Shown here: positions 52,679 through 61,798 of the stretch, one piece after another | How the letters are laid out: every line of letters starts with the position of its first letter | Position numbering within the stretch: position 1 is the stretch's first letter | Assembly (NCBI GenBank): GCA_029202525.1 | Contig: CP119325.1 | Location: 1,191,001-1,255,000 of the forward strand | DNA: 64,000 nucleotides | DNA from: Candidatus Pseudomonas phytovorans | GTDB taxonomy: Bacteria; Pseudomonadota; Gammaproteobacteria; Pseudomonadales; Pseudomonadaceae | Direction of reading: 5' to 3' | Program-made: the position numbers and the translations under genes | The notes under the pieces: generated by a model | Database searches by the model: none | What the model was told of the DNA's origin: nothing | Seen by the model: only the letters and a program-made list of their open reading frames with translations

Positions 52679-53338
52679 TTGAGCGAGGCCCAGGCAGTCC
52701 GGCGTATCGGCATTCTAGGCGGCACTTTCGACCCCGTGCACATCGGCCACTTGCGCAGCGCGCTGGAAGTGGCCGAGTTCATGGGGCTGGACGAGTTGCG
52801 CCTGTTGCCCAACGCCCGGCCGCCGCACCGCGACACCCCACAAGTGGCCGCGCAGGATCGCCTGGCCATGGTCCGCGAAGCGGTGCAGGGCGTCGCTTGC
52901 CTGAGCGTCGATGCCCGCGAGCTAGCGCGTGACAAGCCGTCGTACACCATCGATACGCTGGAATCGATCCGCGCCGAACTGGCCGGCAACGACCAGCTGT
53001 TCCTGGTGCTGGGCTGGGACGCCTTCTGTGGCCTGCCCAGCTGGCACCGTTGGGAAGAGTTGCTGCAACACTGTCACATCCTGGTGCTGCAACGCCCGGA
53101 TGCCGACGTTGAACCCCCTGACGAGCTGCGCAACCTGCTGGCTGCGCGCTCGGAGAGCGATCCCGCCGCCATGTCCGGCCCGGCGGGAAATATTTCGTTC
53201 GTCTGGCAGACGCCGCTTGCGGTGTCGGCTACACAGATCCGACAGCTGCTGGCCAGCGGCAAATCGGTGAGGTTCCTGGTGCCGGACGCCGTACTGGCCT
53301 ACATAGAGGCGCACGAACTGTATCGTGCACCTAACTGA
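52679..53338 (+). CDS. nadD: Nicotinate-nucleotide adenylyltransferase NadD
   Basis: This 219-residue enzyme forms deamido-NAD from NaMN and ATP. The nucleotidyltransferase motif GGTFDPVHIGH (residues 14-24) and the C-terminal SATQIRQLL are present. The start is TTG at 52679, one base after the proA stop. No ATG or GTG occurs before the catalytic motif, so TTG is well supported. Confidence 0.95.
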   Translation: MSEAQAVRRIGILGGTFDPVHIGHLRSALEVAEFMGLDELRLLPNARPPHRDTPQVAAQDRLAMVREAVQGVACLSVDARELARDKPSYTIDTLESIRAELAGNDQLFLVLGWDAFCGLPSWHRWEELLQHCHILVLQRPDADVEPPDELRNLLAARSESDPAAMSGPAGNISFVWQTPLAVSATQIRQLLASGKSVRFLVPDAVLAYIEAHELYRAPN

Positions 53339-53381
53339 CGGTGCCTTTGGCGCCTCATCCAACGAGTTGAACGAGTTTTAT

Positions 53382-53813
53382 ATGAGCAAGCAGAAAACCA
53401 ATGGCATCAGTGGCGAAGAACTGGTCAAACTGACCATTAGCGCCCTGGAAGACGTTAAAGCCCAGGACATCCAGGTCATCGACGTGCGCGAAAAGCACAG
53501 CCTGACCGACTACATGATCATTGCCACCGGTACCTCCAACCGCCAGATCAACGCGATGCTGGAAAAGGTCCGTGAAGCGGTCAAAAAACAAGGCGCGCAG
53601 CCACTCGGCGAAGAAGGCAAGGGCGACAGCGACTGGGTGCTGCTGGACCTGAACGACGTCATCGTGCACATGATGACCGCCGCTGCCCGCCAGTTCTACG
53701 ACCTGGAGCGTCTGTGGGCAGGTGCAGAGCAGAGCCGTGCTGCCGATGCCAAGCACCACAGCCCGGAAAACGCCAGCGACTACTTCGACTCCAAGATCAA
53801 AGACCGGGAATAA
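53382..53813 (+). CDS. rsfS: Ribosomal silencing factor RsfS
   Basis: The 143-residue product binds L14 and keeps the 50S subunit from joining the 30S in poor growth conditions. The core ALEDVKAQDIQVIDVREKH and YMIIATGTSNRQINAM, plus WVLLDLNDVIVHMM, are the family pattern. The tail after about residue 115 is specific to Pseudomonas. Ten bases precede rlmH. Confidence 0.96.
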   Translation: MSKQKTNGISGEELVKLTISALEDVKAQDIQVIDVREKHSLTDYMIIATGTSNRQINAMLEKVREAVKKQGAQPLGEEGKGDSDWVLLDLNDVIVHMMTAAARQFYDLERLWAGAEQSRAADAKHHSPENASDYFDSKIKDRE

Positions 53814-53822
53814 GGAAGCGTC

Positions 53823-54290
53823 GTGCGTCTGCGCCTGATCGCGGTCGGCTCGCGCATGCCGAAGTGGGTCGAGGAAGGTTGGCATGAGTATGCCAAGCGC
53901 CTGCCTGCCGAGCTGTCGCTGGAGCTGGTGGAAATCCCGCTGAACACCCGTGGCAAGAATGCTGACGTCGCCCGCCTGATCCGTCAGGAGGGCGAAGCCA
54001 TGCTGAGCAAGGTTCAGCCTGGGGAACGCATTGTCACCCTCGAGGTCCATGGCAAGCCCTGGAGTACCGAGCAGCTGGCGACCGAGCTGGACCGCTGGCG
54101 CCTGGATGCGCGCACGGTGAATTTGATGGTGGGCGGCCCGGAAGGCCTGGCACCTGAGGTTTGCGCGCGCGCCGAGCAACGCTGGTCGCTGTCGCCGCTG
54201 ACCCTCCCGCACCCGTTGGTAAGGATACTCATCGGCGAGCAGATCTACCGCGCCTGGACCGTGTTGTCCGGGCACCCTTACCACAAATGA
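53823..54290 (+). CDS. rlmH: 23S rRNA pseudouridine-1915 N3-methyltransferase RlmH
   Basis: The 155-residue SPOUT methyltransferase has the knot motif LMVGGPEGL (about residues 101-109) and the invariant end LSGHPYHK. It methylates pseudouridine 1915 in helix 69. The start is GTG at 53823 with AAGGAAGCGTC just before it. Confidence 0.96.
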   Translation: MRLRLIAVGSRMPKWVEEGWHEYAKRLPAELSLELVEIPLNTRGKNADVARLIRQEGEAMLSKVQPGERIVTLEVHGKPWSTEQLATELDRWRLDARTVNLMVGGPEGLAPEVCARAEQRWSLSPLTLPHPLVRILIGEQIYRAWTVLSGHPYHK

Positions 54291-54306
54291 GCCTGTAAGC
54301 AGTCCG

Positions 54307-56196
54307 ATGTCGCAGCCGATCCGTCTCAAGGACCACGAGAAAGACGCCCGCTTGGTGCGTAACCGCGTCGTGGTCGGCGCGGTTGCGATCATGCTGCTTG
54401 TTTGCGTGCTGATCGCGCGGCTGTATTACCTGCAGATCATCCAGTACGACTATCACTCCACGCTGTCGGAGAACAACCGGGTGCACGTGCAGCCGATCCC
54501 GCCGACCCGCGGGCTGATCTTCGACCGCAACGGGTTGATCGTTGCCGACAACCGACCCAGCTTCAGCCTGTCGATGACCCGCGAACGTGCGGGTAACTGG
54601 CAGGAAGTGCTGGACAGCATCGTCGAAGTGCTAGAGCTGACTGCCGATGATCGTGCCTTGTTCGAGAAACGCATGCGACAGGGTCGTCGGCCGTTCGAGC
54701 CGGTGCCGATCCTGTTCGAGCTCAACGAAGAGCAGATCGCCCGGGTGGCGGTGAACCAGTTCCGCCTGCCGGGCGTGGAAGTGGTAGCCCAACTGGTGCG
54801 CCATTACCCGCAGGGTGCGCATTTCGCCCACTCGGTGGGTTATGTGGGGCGCATCAACGAGAAAGAGCTTAAAACCCTCGATCCGGTGAACTACAGCGGC
54901 ACCCACCACATCGGCAAGACCGGCATCGAACGCTTCTACGAAGACGACCTGCACGGGCAGGTGGGTTACGAGGAAGTCGAGACCAACGCCCGAGGCCGTG
55001 TGCTGCGGGTGCTCAAGCGCACCGACCCGAAACCGGGCAAGGACATTGTGCTGAGCCTGGACATCAAGCTTCAGGAGGCCGCCGAGGCCGCCCTGGGTGG
55101 CCGGCGCGGCGCGGTGGTGGCACTCGACCCGCGTACGGGTGAGGTGCTGGCGATGGTCAGCCAGCCAAGCTTCGACCCCAACCTGTTTGTAACCGGCATC
55201 AGCTTCAAGGCCTATGCCGAACTGCGCGACTCGATCGACCGGCCGCTGTTCAACCGCGTGCTGCGTGGCCTGTACCCGCCCGGTTCGACCATCAAGCCGG
55301 CGGTGGCAATTGCCGGCCTGGACAGTGGTGTGGTCAATGCCAGCAGCCGGGTGTTCGACCCGGGCTATTACCAGTTGCCCAACTATGACCACAAATACCG
55401 TAACTGGAACCGCACCGGCGATGGCTGGGTCGATCTGGACACCGCGATCATGCGGTCCAACGACACCTACTTCTACGACCTTGCACACAAGATGGGTATC
55501 GATCGGCTTTCCAGCTACATGAACAAGTTCGGCATTGGCCAGCGGGTTTCCCTTGATATGTTCGAGGAGTCTGCCGGGTTGATGCCGTCGCGCGAATGGA
55601 AGCGTGCCACCCGCCGCCAGGCCTGGTTCCCCGGTGAAACCCTGATTCTCGGCATTGGCCAGGGCTACATGCAGGCTACGCCGCTGCAACTGGCCCAGGC
55701 CACTGCGCTGATCGCCAACAAGGGGGTGTGGAACCGCCCGCACCTGGCCAAGACCATCGAAGGCCAGGCGCCAGTGGACGACAACCCCATGGAAAACATC
55801 ATGCTGCGTGACAAGTCTGACTGGGCCAAGGTCACCCATGGCATGGAACAGGTGATGCACGGCGCCCGCGGTACGGCGCGCAAGGCCGCTGCCGGTGCCC
55901 AGTACCGCATTGCCGGCAAGAGCGGCACCGCCCAGGTGGTGGCGATCAAGCAGGGTGAGAAGTACGACCGCAACAAGCTCCAGGAGCGCCACCGCGACCA
56001 CGCTTTGTTCGTGGCCTTTGCCCCGGCCGATGCCCCGAAGATCGTGGTTTCGGTGATGGTCGAGAACGGTGAGTCCGGCTCGGGTGTCGCTGCGCCCGTG
56101 GTACGCCAGATCATGGATGCCTGGCTGCTCGACGAAAACGGCCGGCTCAAGCCCGAGTTCGCGCCGGCCACCGTTACCCAGGAATCGGCCCTGTGA
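54307..56196 (+). CDS. mrdA: Penicillin-binding protein 2 (transpeptidase) MrdA
   Basis: This 629-residue elongasome D,D-transpeptidase has one membrane helix (about residues 19-40), a dimerisation/pedestal domain and the transpeptidase domain. Motif SxxK is in PPGSTIKPAV (Ser about 328), SxN is in MRSNDTYFY, and KSGTAQ is the KTG box with Ser in place of Thr. It works with RodA in side-wall synthesis and is the target of mecillinam in relatives. It overlaps rodA by four bases. Confidence 0.96.
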   Translation: MSQPIRLKDHEKDARLVRNRVVVGAVAIMLLVCVLIARLYYLQIIQYDYHSTLSENNRVHVQPIPPTRGLIFDRNGLIVADNRPSFSLSMTRERAGNWQEVLDSIVEVLELTADDRALFEKRMRQGRRPFEPVPILFELNEEQIARVAVNQFRLPGVEVVAQLVRHYPQGAHFAHSVGYVGRINEKELKTLDPVNYSGTHHIGKTGIERFYEDDLHGQVGYEEVETNARGRVLRVLKRTDPKPGKDIVLSLDIKLQEAAEAALGGRRGAVVALDPRTGEVLAMVSQPSFDPNLFVTGISFKAYAELRDSIDRPLFNRVLRGLYPPGSTIKPAVAIAGLDSGVVNASSRVFDPGYYQLPNYDHKYRNWNRTGDGWVDLDTAIMRSNDTYFYDLAHKMGIDRLSSYMNKFGIGQRVSLDMFEESAGLMPSREWKRATRRQAWFPGETLILGIGQGYMQATPLQLAQATALIANKGVWNRPHLAKTIEGQAPVDDNPMENIMLRDKSDWAKVTHGMEQVMHGARGTARKAAAGAQYRIAGKSGTAQVVAIKQGEKYDRNKLQERHRDHALFVAFAPADAPKIVVSVMVENGESGSGVAAPVVRQIMDAWLLDENGRLKPEFAPATVTQESAL

Positions 56197-57338
56197 TGAA
56201 CAATTTCGATCGCATGCTCTCCAGTGAGGATGTGATGCGTCGGCGCGCCAGCTTTCTGCAGCGCATTCATATCGACGGCCCCTTGCTGGTGATTCTGCTG
56301 ACCCTGGCGGCCGGCAGCCTGTTCGTACTCTATTCGGCCAGTGGCAAGAACTGGGACCTGCTGCTCAAGCAGGCCACCTCGTTCGGTATCGGCCTGGTGT
56401 CGATGTTCGTCATTGCCCAACTGGAGCCGCGTTTCATGGCGCGCTGGGTACCGCTGGCCTACCTCACGGGTGTGCTGTTGCTGGTGGTGGTAGACGTCAT
56501 GGGCCATAACGCCATGGGTGCCACGCGCTGGATCAACATCCCCGGGGTGATCCGCTTCCAGCCCTCGGAATTCATGAAGATCATCATGCCGGCGACCATC
56601 GCCTGGTACCTGTCCAAGCGCACCTTGCCGCCGCACTTGAAGCACGTGGCAATCAGCCTGGTGCTGATCGGTGTGCCGTTCATCCTGATCGTGCGGCAGC
56701 CCGACCTGGGTACGGCGCTGCTGATTCTTGCCTCCGGCGCCTTCGTGCTGTTCATGGGTGGCTTGCGCTGGCGCTGGATCCTCAGTGTGCTGGCGGCGGC
56801 GGTGCCGGTGGCAGTGGCGATGTGGTTCTTCGTCATGCACGACTATCAGAAGCAGCGGGTACTGACCTTCCTTGACCCCGAAAGCGACCCGTTGGGCACG
56901 GGCTGGAACATCATCCAGTCCAAGGCGGCGATCGGCTCGGGCGGCGTGTTCGGCAAGGGCTGGCTGCTTGGCACCCAGTCGCACCTGGATTTCCTGCCGG
57001 AAAGCCACACCGACTTCATCATCGCCGTGCTGGGCGAGGAGTTCGGCCTGGTCGGCATCTGCCTGTTGCTGATCGTCTATTTGCTGCTGATCGGCCGTGG
57101 CCTGGTGATCACCGCCCAGGCGCAGACCCTGTTCGGCAAGCTGCTTGCGGGCAGCCTGACCATGACCTTTTTTGTATACGTGTTCGTCAATATCGGGATG
57201 GTCAGCGGCCTCCTGCCCGTGGTGGGCGTGCCGCTACCCTTCATCAGCTATGGCGGAACATCGTTGGTGACGCTGCTGTCAGCGTTTGGCGTTCTGATGT
57301 CGATCCATACGCACCGCAAATGGATCGCGCAGGTTTGA
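56193..57338 (+). CDS. rodA: Peptidoglycan glycosyltransferase RodA
   Basis: The 381-residue SEDS-family polymerase has about ten membrane helices. The conserved NAMGATRWINIPGVIRFQPS and PVVGVPLPFISYGGTSL segments are present. It polymerises lipid II with PBP2. The ATG at 56193 overlaps the mrdA stop; a second ATG lies one codon on. Confidence 0.96.
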   Translation: MMNNFDRMLSSEDVMRRRASFLQRIHIDGPLLVILLTLAAGSLFVLYSASGKNWDLLLKQATSFGIGLVSMFVIAQLEPRFMARWVPLAYLTGVLLLVVVDVMGHNAMGATRWINIPGVIRFQPSEFMKIIMPATIAWYLSKRTLPPHLKHVAISLVLIGVPFILIVRQPDLGTALLILASGAFVLFMGGLRWRWILSVLAAAVPVAVAMWFFVMHDYQKQRVLTFLDPESDPLGTGWNIIQSKAAIGSGGVFGKGWLLGTQSHLDFLPESHTDFIIAVLGEEFGLVGICLLLIVYLLLIGRGLVITAQAQTLFGKLLAGSLTMTFFVYVFVNIGMVSGLLPVVGVPLPFISYGGTSLVTLLSAFGVLMSIHTHRKWIAQV

Positions 57339-57355
57339 ATAAGGTGAAGAATTTC

Positions 57356-58366
57356 ATGCAAGCAGTGCGTAACTGGGCTGCCCGTTGTGCGCCGTGGATC
57401 GGCGCGGTGGGCCTGTTCGGCGCTGTACAGCTGGCCCATGCCGGCGATTACCAGGGCTCACCGCAGGTGGCCGAGTTTGTTGGCGAAATGAGCCGCGACC
57501 ATGGTTTTGCCCCTGAGCAACTGATGGGCGTGTTCCGTGAAGTGCAGCGCAAGCAGTCGATCCTTGACGCTATCTCGCGCCCGGCCGAACGGGTCAAACC
57601 CTGGAAGGACTACCGGCCGATGTTCCTCACCGACGCGCGCATTGCCCGTGGTGTGGACTTCTGGCGCCAGCATGAGGCCGTGCTGGCCCGTGCCGAACAG
57701 CAATACGGCGTGCCGGCGCAGTACATTGTCGCGATCATCGGCGTGGAAACGTTCTTTGGCCGCAATACCGGCAACTACCGGGTGATTGACGCCCTGTCGA
57801 CCCTGGGCTTCGATTACCCGCCGCGGGCGGAGTTCTTCCGCAAGGAACTGCGCGAATTCCTGCTATTGGCCCGTGACGAGCAGCTCGACCCGCTCACGCT
57901 CAAAGGCTCCTATGCCGGTGCCATGGGCCTGCCGCAGTTCATGCCGAGCAGTTTTCGCAACTACGCGGTGGACTTCGACGGCGATGGCCACATCAATATC
58001 TGGAACAACCCGGACGATGCCATCGGCAGCGTCGCCAATTACTTCAAGCGCCATGGCTGGGTAGCGGGCGGGGGCGTGGTCAGCCGCGCCTGGGTGGACG
58101 GTGCACGTGCCGATCAAGGCCTGACCACCGGCATCGAACCGGTGAAAACGGTAGGGGAGTTGCGCGCGCTTGGCTGGTCGGTCCATGATTCGCTGCGCGA
58201 TGATCTGCCGGTTACCGCCTTCCGGCTCGAAGGCGACAATGGCCCCGAGTACTGGATGGGGCTGAAAAACTTCTACGCGATCACTCGCTACAACCGCAGC
58301 GTGATGTATGCCATGGCGGTGCATCAGCTTGCGGAACAGCTGGTCCAAGCACGGGGCGTCAAGTAA
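57356..58366 (+). CDS. mltB: Lytic murein transglycosylase B
   Basis: The 336-residue enzyme cleaves the glycan strand and makes 1,6-anhydroMurNAc ends. It has a signal-like N-terminus (APWIGAVGLFGAVQLAHAG) and the SLT-type catalytic motif VAIIGVETFFGRNTGNYRV, with catalytic Glu. No Cys lipobox is seen, so it is probably a soluble or signal-processed form. The start at 57356 has AAGGTGA upstream. A start at 57320 would overlap rodA. Confidence 0.93.
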   Translation: MQAVRNWAARCAPWIGAVGLFGAVQLAHAGDYQGSPQVAEFVGEMSRDHGFAPEQLMGVFREVQRKQSILDAISRPAERVKPWKDYRPMFLTDARIARGVDFWRQHEAVLARAEQQYGVPAQYIVAIIGVETFFGRNTGNYRVIDALSTLGFDYPPRAEFFRKELREFLLLARDEQLDPLTLKGSYAGAMGLPQFMPSSFRNYAVDFDGDGHINIWNNPDDAIGSVANYFKRHGWVAGGGVVSRAWVDGARADQGLTTGIEPVKTVGELRALGWSVHDSLRDDLPVTAFRLEGDNGPEYWMGLKNFYAITRYNRSVMYAMAVHQLAEQLVQARGVK

Positions 58367-59367
58367 TGCGCGCAATCATTTCTGCCAATTCCTTCAAGCT
58401 GTTGACCTGCCTCGCCGTTGGTGTGGTACTGGCCAGCTGTTCATCCAGCCGCCCGACCCAGCAAAGCAGTGGCAACGTGGTGCGGACCCAGCCGGGGCTG
58501 GACATCAACCGGGCGCACAAGGACGGCGCGCCGTGGTGGGACGTGGATGTGAACAAGATCCCCGACGCCACGCCGACCGTGCACACCGGCAACTACAAGG
58601 CCAACCCCTACACGGTGCTGGGCAAGACCTACTACCCGATGCAGGAGTCGCGCAATTACCGCGCCGAGGGTACCGCGTCGTGGTACGGCACCAAGTTCCA
58701 TGGCCAGAACACCGCCAACGGCGAGCTGTACGACCTGTATGGCATGAGCGCGGCGCACAAGACCCTGCCGCTGCCGGCCTACGTGCGGGTGACCAATCTG
58801 GCCAATGGCCGTAGCGTGATCCTGCGGGTCAATGACCGTGGGCCGTTCTATTCCGACCGCATCATCGACTTGTCCTACGCGGCGGCCAAGAAGCTCGGCT
58901 ATGCCGAGACTGGCACTGCGCATGTGCGCGTCGAGGGTATCGACCCGCAACAGTGGTGGGCCCAGCGTGGACAGACGCCGCCGATGGTGCTGAAAGAACC
59001 GCAGGTGGCCCAGACCCAGGCGATCGCGGCCAATACCGGGCGTGTCGAGCAATGGACCCCGCCGGCACAGCAGCATGCGGCGCCGGTGGTGCCGGTGCAG
59101 GTGGGTGGCAACAACGTACCGGGCGGTAATGGCGGCAGCTTCCTGCAGGTAGGCGCCTTTGCCAACCCTGACGCCGCCGAATTGCTGCGCTCCAAGCTCA
59201 GCACCATGGTCAGTGCACCGGTGTTCATCAGCTCGATCGTACGTAACCAGCAAACCCTGCACCGCGTTCGCCTGGGGCCGATCGGCAGCCAGGGCGAGAT
59301 CCAGCAAGCACAAGACAGTATCCGCCTGGCGAACTTGGGGCAGGCAAAGCTGGTCACAGCTGACTGA
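58366..59367 (+). CDS. rlpA: RlpA lipoprotein lytic transglycosylase
   Basis: The 333-residue product is a lipoprotein: the lipobox is VVLASC (Cys about residue 25). A double-psi beta-barrel domain (about 100-195: GTASWYGTKFHGQNTANGE, with the catalytic Asp in RVNDRGPF) is followed by a Pro/Gln spacer and a SPOR domain (about 260-333) that binds denuded septal glycan. In P. aeruginosa RlpA cuts stem-peptide-free glycan. It starts on the last base of the mltB stop (TAATG). Confidence 0.95.
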   Translation: MRAIISANSFKLLTCLAVGVVLASCSSSRPTQQSSGNVVRTQPGLDINRAHKDGAPWWDVDVNKIPDATPTVHTGNYKANPYTVLGKTYYPMQESRNYRAEGTASWYGTKFHGQNTANGELYDLYGMSAAHKTLPLPAYVRVTNLANGRSVILRVNDRGPFYSDRIIDLSYAAAKKLGYAETGTAHVRVEGIDPQQWWAQRGQTPPMVLKEPQVAQTQAIAANTGRVEQWTPPAQQHAAPVVPVQVGGNNVPGGNGGSFLQVGAFANPDAAELLRSKLSTMVSAPVFISSIVRNQQTLHRVRLGPIGSQGEIQQAQDSIRLANLGQAKLVTAD

Positions 59368-59369
59368 CC

Positions 59370-59455
59370 GTGTTGCCTTCTTCGCGGGTAAACCCGCTCC
59401 CATAGGGTTTCGCGTGAACCTGTGGGAGCGGGTTTACCCGCGAAGAAGGCAACAC
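59370..59455. repeat. REP pair (inverted) between rlpA and dacC
   Basis: Arms at 59370-59406 and 59419-59455 match at 36 of 37 bases, with a 12-base loop, just after the rlpA stop. The shortest spacer of all pairs in the window, so the most stable hairpin. Confidence 0.88.
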
Positions 59456-59639
59456 CAAACTGTCGGTTTTGTCATGAATTGCCGGGCGCGGACATGTACA
59501 ATGTCGGCTTTTGCCCGCAGCGACATAACGCCGCACTTTAACGGGCCAGGCCTACGGCCACAAAACTAGACTGACTGGCGCTGGGCACATGATCTTGCCC
59601 AGGGAACATCTCAGACCATTAGCGATTTTCGAGAGACGG

Positions 59640-60800
59640 ATGAACATCACCAACCTTGCCAAACGACTTTGCCTGCCAGTACTGCTGCTGATCACGCCTG
59701 CCGCCTTCGCGGCAGAGCAGATGACGCCGGCACCACCGCAACTGGCAGCCAAGTCCTACGTACTCATGGACGCGTCCAGCGGCAACGTGCTGGTCGAGAA
59801 CAACGGTGACGAGCGCCTGCCGCCAGCAAGCCTGACCAAGCTGATGACCGCCTACATCGCCACCCTGGACATTCGCCGCGGCCAGATCGGCGAGAACGAC
59901 CCGGTTACCGTCAGCGAAAACGCCTGGCGTACCGGCGGTTCGCGCATGTTCATCAAGGTCGGCACCCAGGTGACTGTCAGCGACCTGCTGCACGGCATCA
60001 TCATCCAGTCCGGCAACGACGCCTCGGTCGCCCTGTCCGAGCACATCGCCGGCAGCGAAGATGCCTTCGCCGACATGATGAACAAGACGGCTGCCGATCT
60101 GGGCATGAGCAACAGCCACTTCATGAACCCGACCGGCCTGCCGAACCCGGAGCACTACTCGTCGGCGCATGACATGGCCACCCTGGCCCGTGCGATCATC
60201 ACCGTCGACCCGGCCCACTACGCCATCTACTCGCAGAAAGAGTTCTTCTGGAACAACATCAAGCAGCCTAACCGCAACCTGCTGCTGTGGCGTGACAAGA
60301 CCGTCGATGGCCTGAAGACCGGCCACACCGACGAAGCCGGCTATTGCATGGTGGCTTCCGCCGTTCGCGATGGCCAGCGCCTGATCGCCGTGGTGTTCGG
60401 CACCAACAGCGAGCAGTCGCGTGCCGCCGAGACCCAGAAGCTGCTGACCTACGGCTTCCGCTTCTTCGAAACCCAGACCTTCTACCAGAAGGGCACCGAG
60501 CTGACCCAGGCTCCGGTCTGGAAGGGCGCCACCAGCCAGATCAAGGCTGGCCTGGCAGACGACCTGACCATGACCATGCCTAAAGGCCAATTGAAGCGCC
60601 TTCAGGCTTCGATGACCATGAATCCGCAGCTCACCGCGCCAATCGCCAAAGGTGACGTGATCGGCAAAGTGGAAGTCAAACTGGACGAGAAAGTGGTTCA
60701 CAGCGCCGACCTGATCGCCCTCGATGGCGTCGAGGAAGGTGGTTTCTTCCGCCGTATGTGGGATAGCATCCGTCTATTCTTCTTCGGGTTGTTCAACTGA
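59640..60800 (+). CDS. dacC: D-alanyl-D-alanine carboxypeptidase (PBP5/6 type)
   Basis: This 386-residue enzyme trims the terminal D-Ala from stem peptides. It has a signal peptide (CLPVLLLITPAAFAAE), motif SLTK in PPASLTKLMTAY, SGN in IIQSGNDAS, and KTG in GLKTGHTDEAG, a PBP5-type beta domain, and a C-terminal amphipathic anchor (RRMWDSIRLFFFGLFN). The start at 59640 fits the signal peptide. Ends at a strong terminator. Confidence 0.95.
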   Translation: MNITNLAKRLCLPVLLLITPAAFAAEQMTPAPPQLAAKSYVLMDASSGNVLVENNGDERLPPASLTKLMTAYIATLDIRRGQIGENDPVTVSENAWRTGGSRMFIKVGTQVTVSDLLHGIIIQSGNDASVALSEHIAGSEDAFADMMNKTAADLGMSNSHFMNPTGLPNPEHYSSAHDMATLARAIITVDPAHYAIYSQKEFFWNNIKQPNRNLLLWRDKTVDGLKTGHTDEAGYCMVASAVRDGQRLIAVVFGTNSEQSRAAETQKLLTYGFRFFETQTFYQKGTELTQAPVWKGATSQIKAGLADDLTMTMPKGQLKRLQASMTMNPQLTAPIAKGDVIGKVEVKLDEKVVHSADLIALDGVEEGGFFRRMWDSIRLFFFGLFN

Positions 60801-60814
60801 TACGTGACCTGCAT

Positions 60815-60845
60815 GCCCCCGCGCGTTTCGCGGGGGCGTTGTTGT
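60815..60845 (+). terminator. Intrinsic terminator after dacC
   Basis: GCCCCCGCG / CGCGGGGGC with a five-base loop is followed by GTTGTTGTTG. It lies 15 bases after the dacC stop. Confidence 0.75.
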
Positions 60846-60873
60846 TGCCACGGCTTACGAGGCCGTTTCCGCC

Positions 60874-61149
60874 ATGAGCGAACCAGACGTAAAGTCGCAC
60901 AAGATCGAATTCCCCTGCGTCGATTACCCGATCAAGGTCATCGGCGATACTGTGGTCCATTTCAAGGACACGGTTATCGAGATCCTCATGAAGCACGCCG
61001 AAGTCGACATGACTACGTTGGCGGAGCGTCAGAGCAAGGAAGGCAAGTACACCACCGTGCAACTGCACATCGTTGCCACGAGCGAGGACCAGCTGCACGA
61101 TATCAATAGCGCCCTGCGTGCTACCGGCATCGTGAAAATGGTGCTCTGA
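60874..61149 (+). CDS. ybeD: DUF493-family protein YbeD
   Basis: The 91-residue ferredoxin-fold protein of the UPF0250/YbeD family has KIEFPCVDYPIKVIGD at the start and VQLHIVATSEDQLHDINSALR in the middle. The family sits before lipB in many bacteria and may help regulate lipoate synthesis. It shares one base with the lipB start. Function unproven. Confidence 0.93.
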   Translation: MSEPDVKSHKIEFPCVDYPIKVIGDTVVHFKDTVIEILMKHAEVDMTTLAERQSKEGKYTTVQLHIVATSEDQLHDINSALRATGIVKMVL

Positions 61150-61796
61150 TGTCCACCTGCCTCGGTTTTCGCGAGCTTGGCCTGCAGCACTACGAACCAG
61201 TGCTGGAAGCCATGCGTCGCTTCACCGAGCAGCGTACCCCGGCCAGCCAGGATGAAATCTGGCTGGTCGAGCACATCGCAGTCTTTACCCAGGGCCAGGC
61301 CGGCAAGGCCGAGCACCTGCTGGTGCCGGGCGACATCCCGGTGGTGCAGACCGACCGCGGTGGCCAGGTGACCTACCATGGCCCCGGTCAGCAGGTGGCC
61401 TACCTGCTGCTGGACGTGCGGCGGCTGGGTTTTGGCGTACGCGAGCTGGTCAGCCGTATCGAACAGGCCTTGATTGGCCTGCTCGCCAGTTACGACGTGC
61501 AGGCATCGGCCAAGCCTGATGCCCCGGGCGTCTATGTCGACGGAGCGAAGATCGCCTCCCTCGGCCTGCGAATCCGCAACGGCCGTTCGTTCCATGGCCT
61601 TGCCCTGAACGTGGACATGGACCTTGCGCCATTCCGCCGAATCAACCCCTGCGGCTATGCGGGGCTGGCCATGACCCAGCTGCGCGACCTGGCAGGTCCG
61701 ATCGAACTCGACGAGGTCAGGACAAGGCTGCGCGGACAGCTGGTCAAGCACCTCGACTACGCTGAGCAGACGACCCTCACGGGCGGAATCGACTGA
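61149..61796 (+). CDS. lipB: Octanoyl-ACP:protein octanoyltransferase LipB
   Basis: The 215-residue transferase moves octanoate from ACP to lipoyl domains. Substrate pocket motifs are RGGQVTYHGPGQQVAYLL and GVYVDGAKIASLGLRIRNG, with the catalytic Lys in AKIASLG and the Cys in NPCGYAGLAMTQL. It is followed two bases later by lipA. Confidence 0.96.
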   Translation: MSTCLGFRELGLQHYEPVLEAMRRFTEQRTPASQDEIWLVEHIAVFTQGQAGKAEHLLVPGDIPVVQTDRGGQVTYHGPGQQVAYLLLDVRRLGFGVRELVSRIEQALIGLLASYDVQASAKPDAPGVYVDGAKIASLGLRIRNGRSFHGLALNVDMDLAPFRRINPCGYAGLAMTQLRDLAGPIELDEVRTRLRGQLVKHLDYAEQTTLTGGID

Positions 61797-61798
61797 AT